Assembly: GCA_027064085.1 (NCBI GenBank)
Contig: JAMOQH010000141.1
Location: forward strand, 1 to 64,000
Length of the DNA stretch: 64,000 nt
From: a bacterium
GTDB lineage: Bacteria > UBP6 > JAFGXH01
Direction of reading: 5' to 3'
The position numbers and the translations under genes are program-made. Positions 16,327-24,366 of this stretch are shown piece after piece. The notes below the pieces were generated by a model. That model was not told the origin of the DNA. It searched no databases and was given only the letters and a program-made list of their open reading frames with translations. Position 1 is the first letter of the stretch. The number at the start of each line of letters is the position of its first letter.

Positions 16327-17214
16327 ATGAGAATATCACAGCAAATGTTAATTGGAAATTTAACTAACAGGATCTACAACACCCAAGATAGCTATTTATC
16401 TTCACAAGAGAAGCTCTCTACAGGGAAAAAGGTAAATAGAGCATCTGATGCTCCTATTTCTGCTGAAAAAATTATGGAAATAACAACAAAAGATTCTGAT
16501 TATGAACAACTTAACGAAAACATAAGATACACCAAGGATTTACTTGACTCAAGTGAAGCTCAAGTTTCAAGGGGTATTACTGTATTACAATCTATGAGAG
16601 AGCTTGCAACAAGAATGGCAAATGATACAGTTAGTGAACAAGATAGAACAGATGCAATTAGTGCAGTTAATCAAGCATTAGAAGAAATGCTTAGTATTGC
16701 AAATTCTAAACATAATGGAAGATATCTATTTTCAGGAACTACAGATAACATAGAACCTTTTGACCCAACTAATTATCAATATAATGGAAATAATGATATT
16801 AGAGAAGTAGACATTTATGATAATTTGCGAATAGACCAAAATATGCCAGGAAGTGATATTTTTACTAATACCAATAATGGAACGGTAAATATTTTTAAAT
16901 CTTTAACTGATTTTAGAACAGCATTACAAAATAATGATGGTGATAATATACAACATGCTTTAACCACTCTTGAAGATTCAAGAGAACAACTATCAAAAGC
17001 AAGAACAATAATAGGCCACAGTAATAATAAATTAGAAGTAACTATAGAAGTATTGGCTGTAAATCAATCAATTAATTCAACAGCAAGAGCAGATTTAGAA
17101 GATGTGGATATCGCAAAAGAAACAACTAACTTATCTAAATATCAACAAATACTAGAAGCTAACTATGCTCTAGTTAGTAAAACACAAGGGCTAAGTTTAT
17201 TAAAATATTTATAA
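16327..17214 (+). CDS. flgL: Flagellar hook-associated protein 3 (hook-filament junction)
   Basis: FlgL forms the junction between hook and flagellin filament outside the cell. The N-terminus (MRISQQMLIGNLTNRIYNTQ, then SSQEKLSTGKKVNRASDAP) and the C-terminus (ADLEDVDIAKETTNLSKYQQ and LSLLKYL) are the paired alpha-helical flagellin-family ends. The middle GRYLFSGT is typical of FlgL. At 295 aa it is of normal length. The promoter at 16276-16302 and a GAGG site precede it. The neighbours are not flagellar, and its usual partner flgK is absent. A decayed copy of its 5' end is found 4.4 kb to the left. Confidence 0.93.
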   Translation: MRISQQMLIGNLTNRIYNTQDSYLSSQEKLSTGKKVNRASDAPISAEKIMEITTKDSDYEQLNENIRYTKDLLDSSEAQVSRGITVLQSMRELATRMANDTVSEQDRTDAISAVNQALEEMLSIANSKHNGRYLFSGTTDNIEPFDPTNYQYNGNNDIREVDIYDNLRIDQNMPGSDIFTNTNNGTVNIFKSLTDFRTALQNNDGDNIQHALTTLEDSREQLSKARTIIGHSNNKLEVTIEVLAVNQSINSTARADLEDVDIAKETTNLSKYQQILEANYALVSKTQGLSLLKYL

Positions 17215-17442
17215 CTAATCCCCAATTCCATCACTTTCTTCAAAACCTTCAACAATCATTTCATCATGTGTCCATGCTCTTTCTAGACAATGTAAGCAAT
17301 AAAAAACGCCCTCATTATGATCATCTTCAACTAAGTCCTTTTCTGCACCACAAGTTACACAATATAACTCACCATCATCATTATTAACAACTTTAGCTCT
17401 AAAATATGCCATTTTTTTCTTTAAATATTCTAATTCACTCAT
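17215..17442 (-). CDS. Small zinc-ribbon protein
   Basis: 75 aa with two paired-cysteine knuckles, CVTC and CLHC, 22 residues apart, which should bind one zinc. The sequence around them (GAEKDLVEDDHNEGVFY) is acidic. No named family is recognised. It begins 9 bp after the hslU stop with AGGGA in front, so it is the last gene of the hslV-hslU operon; its stop meets the convergent flgL stop. A regulatory or adaptor role is possible but not shown. Confidence 0.7.
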   Translation of the reverse strand: MSELEYLKKKMAYFRAKVVNNDDGELYCVTCGAEKDLVEDDHNEGVFYCLHCLERAWTHDEMIVEGFEESDGIGD

Positions 17443-17451
17443 TTTATATCC

Positions 17452-18822
17452 CTATAGCACATATTTAGATAAATCTTGGTCTTCTACTATATCATTTAAA
17501 TATTTTTTAACATATTTTGCATCAATAACCACCTCATCATCTTTTAACTCTGGTGCATTAAACGATAAATCCTCAAGAAGTTTTTCTAAAATTGTATGTA
17601 ATCTTCTTGCTCCAATATTTTCCATTTTAGTGTTTACCTTAAAGGCAATACTACTAACTTCTTTTATTGCTCCATCAGTAAATCTTAAATTAATATTTTC
17701 TGTTTTTAACATAGCTGTATATTGTTTAATTAATGAATTTTTAGGCTCTTTAAGTATTTTTACAAAATCTTCACTATTTAAACTATTTAATTCAACTCTA
17801 ATAGGAAACCTACCTTGTAATTCAGGTATTAAATCAGATGGTTTTGACATGTGAAATGCTCCTGCTGCAATAAATAGGATATGGTCTGTTTTAACCATTC
17901 CGTATTTAGTGTTAACGGTTGAGCCTTCTACTATAGGTAAAATATCCCTTTGAACACCATCCCTTGAAACATTAGGTCCATGGCCACCTCCCGCTGATGC
18001 GATTTTGTCTATTTCATCAAGAAAGATGATACCATTGTTTTCAACTCTGTATCTAGCTTCCTTTTTTACAGACTCCATATCAACCATTTTATTTGACTCT
18101 TCTTTTGTTAAAACATTGAGTGCATCTTTAACTTTCATTGTTTTATTTTTTTTATTTTTAGGGAGCATATTTCCTATCATTTCACCAATATTTAATCCCA
18201 TTTCATCCATCATATTATCAGCACCTTGTGGCCCCATAATATTCATCATTGGCATAGCTTGAATTTCTATAGTAATGGTAACATCTTTATCATCATGTTT
18301 ACCATCTAATATCTCATCAACCAACTTCTTTCTAGTTTTTCTTGGTTTATCTTCAGGTACAACATAAAAACTATCTGATGGAGGAGTGTCATCATCATTA
18401 TTTTCTTTTCTTAGCAAATTTGCAACCTTTGCAGCAGCAGCTCTTTTTGCTTGTTCTTGAATTTCTTCCTGTTTTTCTTTTTTTACCATGGTAACAGCAA
18501 TTTCCATTAAATCCCTAATCATGCTTTCAACATCTCTACCAACATACCCAACTTCAGTAAATTTTGATGCTTCTACTTTAAAAAAGGGTGCATTTGCAAG
18601 TTTAGCTAATCTTCTTGCTATTTCAGTTTTACCAACTCCTGTTGGCCCCATCATAATAATATTTTTAGGAATAATATCTTCTTGTAGTTCTAAAGATAAT
18701 TGTAATCTTCTCCAACGGTTTCTTAATGCAACAGCAACTGCTTTTTTAGCTTCAACTTGTCCGACTATATATTTATTTAATACTTCAACTATTTCTTTTG
18801 GTGTTTGTGATTTTGTAGTCAT
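17452..18822 (-). CDS. hslU: ATP-dependent protease ATPase subunit HslU
   Basis: AAA+ unfoldase that feeds substrates to HslV. The N-terminus TPKEIVEVLNKYIVGQVEAK is canonical, Walker A is MGPTGVGKTEIARRL, and the HslU I-domain follows (NLLRKENNDDD... to ...KKNKKN). Walker B GIIFLDEIDKIA and the sensor/arginine segments (QGRFPIRVEL, IGARRLHTILEKLLEDLSF) are present. The C-terminal DLSKYVL fits the conserved tail that inserts into HslV. 456 aa is typical. It directly follows hslV, 3 bp apart. Confidence 0.97.
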   Translation of the reverse strand: MTTKSQTPKEIVEVLNKYIVGQVEAKKAVAVALRNRWRRLQLSLELQEDIIPKNIIMMGPTGVGKTEIARRLAKLANAPFFKVEASKFTEVGYVGRDVESMIRDLMEIAVTMVKKEKQEEIQEQAKRAAAAKVANLLRKENNDDDTPPSDSFYVVPEDKPRKTRKKLVDEILDGKHDDKDVTITIEIQAMPMMNIMGPQGADNMMDEMGLNIGEMIGNMLPKNKKNKTMKVKDALNVLTKEESNKMVDMESVKKEARYRVENNGIIFLDEIDKIASAGGGHGPNVSRDGVQRDILPIVEGSTVNTKYGMVKTDHILFIAAGAFHMSKPSDLIPELQGRFPIRVELNSLNSEDFVKILKEPKNSLIKQYTAMLKTENINLRFTDGAIKEVSSIAFKVNTKMENIGARRLHTILEKLLEDLSFNAPELKDDEVVIDAKYVKKYLNDIVEDQDLSKYVL

Positions 18823-18825
18823 AAT

Positions 18826-19362
18826 TTACTCTCCTAATTCTTGAAAAATGAAATTACTATTTGTGTAAATGCAGATTTCAGATGCTATTTCCAGCGATTT
18901 TTTTGCAATTTCTTTTGCTGTTAAATTTTTAGCATTTTCAGATAATGCTCTTGCTGCACTATAAGCATACATTCCACCACTACCTATTGCTATTACATCA
19001 TAATCGGGTTTTACAACATCTCCTGTTCCTGATAACAAGTAAATATCCTTTTCATCGGCAACTATTAACATTGCTTCTAATTTTCTTAAATACTTATCTG
19101 TTCGCCATGCTTTTGCTAGTTCAACTGCAGACCTTAATAATTGACCATCAAATTTATTTAACTGATCTTCTAGCCTTTCAAAAAGAGTAAATGCATCTGC
19201 TGTACTTCCTGCGAATCCAACTATTATTTTATCATGATACATAGTTTTTACTTTATTAGCATGAGCTTTCATCACTGTATGGCCAAATGTTACCTGTCCA
19301 TCTCCTCCGATAACAACTTTGTTATCTTTCTTTACTGCTATAATTGTAGTTCCTTTGAACAT
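18826..19362 (-). CDS. hslV: ATP-dependent protease peptidase subunit HslV
   Basis: Proteasome-like threonine peptidase. The start [10 protein letters not shown] shows the usual short propeptide before the catalytic Thr-Thr pair (mature N-terminus at Thr5). [20 protein letters not shown] is a family hallmark, and the C-terminus [15 protein letters not shown] is canonical. 178 aa is typical. It forms a cytoplasmic dodecamer with HslU. It leads the operon hslV-hslU-zinc ribbon. Confidence 0.97.
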   Translation of the reverse strand: MFKGTTIIAVKKDNKVVIGGDGQVTFGHTVMKAHANKVKTMYHDKIIVGFAGSTADAFTLFERLEDQLNKFDGQLLRSAVELAKAWRTDKYLRKLEAMLIVADEKDIYLLSGTGDVVKPDYDVIAIGSGGMYAYSAARALSENAKNLTAKEIAKKSLEIASEICIYTNSNFIFQELGE

Positions 19363-19390
19363 ATTTTACCTCTCAATCCTAAACAAGTCT

Positions 19391-19418
19391 AAGATAATAA
19401 CTTTTTTTAAATTGTCAA
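19391..19418 (-). promoter_or_regulatory. Sigma-70-like promoter of hslV
   Basis: On the minus strand TTGACA (19418-19413) and TATCTT (19396-19391) are separated by 16 bases, about 30 bases before the hslV ATG. No CIRCE inverted repeat or sigma-32-like boxes are visible. Confidence 0.5.
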
Positions 19419-19487
19419 ATTTTATATTTAAAAAGAAATGCAATTTATTGCAGTTACTTTTTAGTAATTTAGACAACTCAGGCTAAA

Positions 19488-20252
19488 TTACCCTCTTAAA
19501 TTAATCATAATATCTCTTATATGAGTATCTAAATTTAAAAGCATTATTCTTGCTGTTCCATCTATAATTAAAATAAAAACTATCAAACTTATTAAAATGT
19601 TTACAGAAAAACTTAGTGAGAAAATATTCATCTTAGGAGCAACTTTTGTCATAATCCCCAAAGCAATATAAGTTGCTAAAACGGTAATAATAGAGGGGGC
19701 TGAAATTCTTATTGCAATAGTAAACATAGTAATAAACATCTTTATAAAAAAATCAAAACTACTTAAAACACCTATAGGCATATTAACAGGAATAACATAA
19801 TAACTATCCAATAAAACCTGCAAAACTATTAAGTGACCACCTATAGAAAGAAAAATAAGCATTAGTAGAGTATTCAAAAAATTGGCTATTACATTTGTTT
19901 GACTTTGTGCTAAAGGATTATATAATCTTGCCATAGCAAAGCCACCTTGCTGACCGATTATTTCCCCTGCTCCACTAAGCATAATAAAAATTAATTTAAT
20001 CCCCCAGCCTAAAAAAAGTCCAAAAATAAATTCTTTTATTGCAATAAACAATACAGATAATTCACCTGTAAATTGAATAGGTGGAATATAAAATATTACT
20101 ATAAATGATATAGCAAGAGTTAGAAGTATTTTTATTTGATTAGGAATATTCATTAATGAAAAATATGGAGCAGTAAGAAAAAAACCTCCTATTCTAAATA
20201 GAATAACTAAAAATAGAAACAAATAATCATCAACAAGAAAATATGTATTCAT
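19488..20252 (-). CDS. fliR: Flagellar export gate protein FliR
   Basis: Inner-membrane component of the flagellar type III export gate (FliPQR). 254 aa with six or so hydrophobic helices. LFRIGGFFLTAPYFS near the N-terminus and AIKEFIFGLFLGWGIKLIF match the family. AGEIIGQQGGFAMARLYNP is the conserved FliR motif. Its start overlaps the fliQ stop, so the two are cotranscribed. Confidence 0.95.
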   Translation of the reverse strand: MNTYFLVDDYLFLFLVILFRIGGFFLTAPYFSLMNIPNQIKILLTLAISFIVIFYIPPIQFTGELSVLFIAIKEFIFGLFLGWGIKLIFIMLSGAGEIIGQQGGFAMARLYNPLAQSQTNVIANFLNTLLMLIFLSIGGHLIVLQVLLDSYYVIPVNMPIGVLSSFDFFIKMFITMFTIAIRISAPSIITVLATYIALGIMTKVAPKMNIFSLSFSVNILISLIVFILIIDGTARIMLLNLDTHIRDIMINLRG

Positions 20253-20536
20253 TATTTAACTAATAATAATTCTGTAAAAACATGATTTGCAAAATGCATT
20301 AATTTATCAAGCATCCAAGGCCCAAGTAAATATAAAACTGCAGCAGCAGAAACAATTTTGGGAACAAAAGTAAGAGTCATTTCTTGTATTTGTGTAATCG
20401 CTTGAAATATAGAAATCATAACACCAACTACAAGAGCCGTTAGTAAAATAGGAAGCCCAATAAAAGCTGCCAATCTAATTGCTTCATTCATTAAGTTTAT
20501 TACAAAATCACTGTTCATAACTTCTCCAAAGTTCAA
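20252..20536 (-). CDS. fliQ: Flagellar export gate protein FliQ
   Basis: 94-aa protein with two membrane helices (LPILLTALVVGVMISIFQAI and the C-terminal one near VLYLLGPWMLDKL). The motif QAITQIQEMTLTFVPKI is diagnostic of FliQ/SctS. It partners FliP and FliR in the export gate; fliP is not in the window. A GAAG-type ribosome site is the only one visible. Confidence 0.95.
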   Translation of the reverse strand: MNFGEVMNSDFVINLMNEAIRLAAFIGLPILLTALVVGVMISIFQAITQIQEMTLTFVPKIVSAAAVLYLLGPWMLDKLMHFANHVFTELLLVK

Positions 20537-20709
20537 TGTAATAATCTAAAGCAATAAAAATTCCTTATTTTTAGTTTTCTCCATTGGCATGTTTAGGAAT
20601 ATTTATAGAGTTTATGTATTTAACATTAACCATGTAATTATAAATTTTAAACTATAGGTTAAAATTTCCATGTAAGAACAGCTTGTAGCTGGTATGAAAT
20701 GGTCAAAAA

Positions 20710-23157
20710 TTAATAATCAATTTCGTATGTTTTGATATCTAAATTATAATCATAAGATGTGTTATTATCAATTGTTATCTCACCTTTAAATACTTTTAGC
20801 ATTACATTAATAGACCTTGCATTAGGATCATTATTTGTATAAGTTAAAACTTCATGCCCATCAGAACTTGTTCTAGATGTTGCAACAGCATCGAATTGCC
20901 CCCTTAAATATAATTCTGTTTTAAATGTCAAATCAGTTTGAACTCTTAACTGTGTATATGTATTTAGTTGCATCGTAAACCAATCTGTATCAGAATCACA
21001 TAAAGTTAAGTCGTAATTCGCACCATTATTTCCTAATTGTAAATTAGTTGCATTTCTTCTTGTATTATTGTCTTCAAATTGGTCTGGTATGCAAGTATTA
21101 GTATTAATACTTGTTGAAAGACTATAGGTTTGACACTCATGATATGGCTCATTTGGATTTTGAATCAAGGCAACATTAACTAATACTTCACCTTCACGAA
21201 AATTCATAGGGTCAATAATTAATGACTCACTATCAGTATAACCTTCTGAAGATGTTATTAGGCTACCATTTTGAAATGCATAAACATCTATATCTCCATC
21301 AGAATTTATAAAACTAAACTTAATTTCAAGAGTTGTTTGTCCATCATATCTAAAAGAATACCAATCTTCATCTTCATAAGTAATAGTTAAATTATCATAA
21401 TTACCATTTTGAAGTATTGCAGGATGCGCTATATCATCATTTTCTTCAAATTGGTCAGTTGGACAATTAGGGGTTACAGTTTGACATACATTTTGTACAC
21501 ATGCTTGACCAGCAGGGCAATCATCATCATTTAGACAATATAACGGTTGGCAATCTTCCGGACAAGTATATTCTTCACCTTCTTGACAAATTCCATCTCC
21601 ACAACTAGGTGTATCTCCTTCGCACTGACCATTAATTGGATTACATTGCATTCCTTGTGGACATCTCGTAGCCATATTGACACAAATTCCATTATCACAA
21701 GCATCATGAGTACATAAGTTTCCATCATTACAATCAGCATCACTCCTACAATTTACTTGTTGACAATCTTCTGGGCAAGTATATAATTCACCTTCTTGAC
21801 AAATTCCATCTCCACAACTAGGCCCTTCTGAACAATCAGCAGGACAACTCTGAGTAGTTTCTCCTAATTCTGCACTACATTCACCATCTCCACATCTTTC
21901 AAAATCACATTGTTCAACACAAGTATTATTTTCACATGACCAATGTCCTACACACCTTACATTCCATTGATGATCTGCACAATCAATAGCTTTTGTACAT
22001 TCAGGCACTATTGCTTTACATACACCCTCTTCAGTACAAATAAAGCCTTCTCCACAATCATGATTTGTTCTGCATGTTTCAGGCATAGGCTTACATGTAT
22101 TTGGATTTACACAAGCATAACAATTATTACGATAAGCTAATATTTGACCTTCACTACAATTAGGAGGCATCATATCACACATAGGTTCTGTTCCGTCATC
22201 ACAATGGTCATCCCTACAATCAGCAGGACAGTTGTTGTAGTTTTCACCAAGTTCAATATCACAAGTTCCGTTTCCACATTTTTCACCACCACATTCTGCT
22301 ACACAGGCATTATCTTTGCAAATCCAATGAGCATCTATGCAATTAATATTAGGAGTACCGGGGCAATCTTCTGCTGTTTCACATGTTGTAGCCCCACATT
22401 TTTGTTCACAGGTATTTTCTATGCATTCCCAATGAGCACCAGCACATTTTATAGTTAAAGAACCATCACAATCATCAACTGTATTACAAGTATCATTTCC
22501 TATCAGTTGACACTTATTATCCTTACACTCATAACCATTAAAACAATCCGAAGTTTCATTACACTCATATTCTTTGGTTTTACACTCTTGGTTTTCACAA
22601 TAAAAACCTTCTTTACAATCACTATCTTTTTCACAAACTGTTTTTTGACATTCTTTTGTTTCTGAATTACACTCATAGCCATCTTCACAGGAATCGGCAG
22701 TACAGTTTGCCGTACAGGTTCCGTTACTACTACAATGTTGGCCATTTAAACACTCTGCATCACTACTGCAGGTTTTAGGGTCGTTTTTAGGAGTACATTT
22801 GTAATTATCACAAATTTCACTTTCCTTACAATCAGAATCTTGTTCACATAAATGAGTGTTAGGGTCTTTTTCACATTTTTTAGATTCTGAATTACAAATA
22901 AATCCAACACCACAGTCATCATTGGATTCACAATAACTTTCACATAATTTATCATCATTACAAAATTGACCATTTAAACAAGATGCATCATTTTTACATG
23001 TATTACTTTCAGTACAGTTACCTGCAATACATTTTTGCCCATCTTCACAATTTTTATCTGTAATACAGCCTTCCCATTTAGGTTTAACAGTATTGTTTGA
23101 ACCACATGATATTGCAAAAAATAAAATTGCAATAAAAAACAATGAAATATATCTCAT
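20710..23157 (-). CDS. Giant Cys-rich lipoprotein with two PPC-like domains
   Basis: 815 aa. Lipobox FFAISCGSN puts Cys18 at the mature N-terminus. Residues ~30-570 are dense in cysteine, with many units of the form C-x-x-(D/N)-x-D-C-x-x-G-x-x-C and repeated CGDGICQEGE-x(4)-CPEDC phrases, as in Dickkopf/EGF-like or myxococcal Cys-rich repeats. Two C-terminal domains begin DQFEENDDIAHPAIL and DQFEDNNTRRNATNL and run through D-x-D-W-(Y/F); these look like bacterial pre-peptidase C-terminal (PPC) domains. The protein should be anchored at the cell surface and disulfide-stabilised. It lies between the two flagellar export gene pairs, 173 bp upstream of fliQ on the same strand. No enzymatic domain is seen; binding or adhesion is inference. 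Confidence 0.75.
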   Translation of the reverse strand: MRYISLFFIAILFFAISCGSNNTVKPKWEGCITDKNCEDGQKCIAGNCTESNTCKNDASCLNGQFCNDDKLCESYCESNDDCGVGFICNSESKKCEKDPNTHLCEQDSDCKESEICDNYKCTPKNDPKTCSSDAECLNGQHCSSNGTCTANCTADSCEDGYECNSETKECQKTVCEKDSDCKEGFYCENQECKTKEYECNETSDCFNGYECKDNKCQLIGNDTCNTVDDCDGSLTIKCAGAHWECIENTCEQKCGATTCETAEDCPGTPNINCIDAHWICKDNACVAECGGEKCGNGTCDIELGENYNNCPADCRDDHCDDGTEPMCDMMPPNCSEGQILAYRNNCYACVNPNTCKPMPETCRTNHDCGEGFICTEEGVCKAIVPECTKAIDCADHQWNVRCVGHWSCENNTCVEQCDFERCGDGECSAELGETTQSCPADCSEGPSCGDGICQEGELYTCPEDCQQVNCRSDADCNDGNLCTHDACDNGICVNMATRCPQGMQCNPINGQCEGDTPSCGDGICQEGEEYTCPEDCQPLYCLNDDDCPAGQACVQNVCQTVTPNCPTDQFEENDDIAHPAILQNGNYDNLTITYEDEDWYSFRYDGQTTLEIKFSFINSDGDIDVYAFQNGSLITSSEGYTDSESLIIDPMNFREGEVLVNVALIQNPNEPYHECQTYSLSTSINTNTCIPDQFEDNNTRRNATNLQLGNNGANYDLTLCDSDTDWFTMQLNTYTQLRVQTDLTFKTELYLRGQFDAVATSRTSSDGHEVLTYTNNDPNARSINVMLKVFKGEITIDNNTSYDYNLDIKTYEIDY

Positions 23158-23306
23158 ATATCCCCCAAAAAAAAATAATATAGTATTTTATATATCTAAA
23201 ATAAAAAAATGTCAAATTTAAGTCAGGATTTTTTTTATTACTTAACTTAAGGCAAATAGGAATAAATTTTGCTAATAAATAATTTAGTTAATATTGAGAG
23301 GATGCT

Positions 23307-24365
23307 TTGGCAGACCAAGAAAAAACCCAACAAGCAACGGAACATCAGAGACGAGAATTTAGAAAACGAGGAGAAATTGCAAAATCTTCAGAACTTGTAT
23401 CTGTATCAGTATTGTTTGGAGGAATTTTAATATTAACAATCATTTCAACCTACCTAATTGAAAATTATCAACATCTACAATTTTACTTTTTTAACCATAT
23501 TGCATTTGATTTAAATCCTAGTAATAAAGGTGTCATGGCCTCTGTTATATTTACAACATTAATAAAAACTTTATTACCAATCTTTTTAACTTTAATGATA
23601 ATAGCAGTAATAGCAAATGTTGCCCAAACAGGAATAATATTATCTACAGAAAGTCTAAAATTTGATTGGGGGAAAATAAATCCACTAAAAAAAATCAAGC
23701 AACTATTCTTTTCAAAAGATACTTTCTTTGAATTATTTAAATCAATTATAAAATTATTTGCTATAGGTTTTATAACTTTTGTCACTGCAAAAAGTTTTGT
23801 AGGCCTAATTATTAGCTCTCAAGAGCGTCAAATTGATGACATTTTACATATTACGGGCTTAGTTTTATTTAGAATTTTATTAAATGTTTTAATGTTACTG
23901 CTTGTTTTAGGTTTTGTTGACTTTATATATCAAAAATTTAAAATGGAAGAAAAAATGAAAATGACTCATCAAGAAATTAAAGATGAGTATAAGCAACTTG
24001 AAGGTGATCCTCATGTAAAGGGTAAAAGAAAGCAAAAGCAAAGGGAAATGTCCATGAACAGAATGATGCAAGCAGTTCCAAGTTCAGATGTTATTGTTGC
24101 AAACCCAACTCACTTTGCCGTTGCGTTAAAATATGATAAAGAAAATGATTACGCCCCACAAGTAGTAGCTAAAGGAGCTGACCTTATTGCTCAAAAAATT
24201 AAAGAAATTGGGCGAAAAAACGGTGTCCCTATAGTTGAAAACAGGCCACTAGCAAGAAATTTATTTTGGAATTTAGAAATAGGTGATTTTATTCCTGCAA
24301 ACCTATTTAAGGTTGTTGCTGAATTATTCGCCTATGTATATAAATTAGATAAGAAAGGAAGGTAG
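23307..24365 (+). CDS. flhB: Flagellar export switch protein FlhB
   Basis: Controls substrate switching of the flagellar export machine. Four N-terminal membrane helices and a cytoplasmic domain with the autocleavage site NPTH (residues 266-269) in VIVANPTHFAVALKYD. 352 aa. The start is TTG at 23307, placed by GAGAGGA just upstream and by the conserved ADQEKTQQATEHQRREFRKR beginning; an ATG five bases earlier is out of frame. One base separates it from flhA. It diverges from the Cys-rich lipoprotein gene. Confidence 0.95.
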   Translation: MADQEKTQQATEHQRREFRKRGEIAKSSELVSVSVLFGGILILTIISTYLIENYQHLQFYFFNHIAFDLNPSNKGVMASVIFTTLIKTLLPIFLTLMIIAVIANVAQTGIILSTESLKFDWGKINPLKKIKQLFFSKDTFFELFKSIIKLFAIGFITFVTAKSFVGLIISSQERQIDDILHITGLVLFRILLNVLMLLLVLGFVDFIYQKFKMEEKMKMTHQEIKDEYKQLEGDPHVKGKRKQKQREMSMNRMMQAVPSSDVIVANPTHFAVALKYDKENDYAPQVVAKGADLIAQKIKEIGRKNGVPIVENRPLARNLFWNLEIGDFIPANLFKVVAELFAYVYKLDKKGR

Positions 24366-24366
24366 T

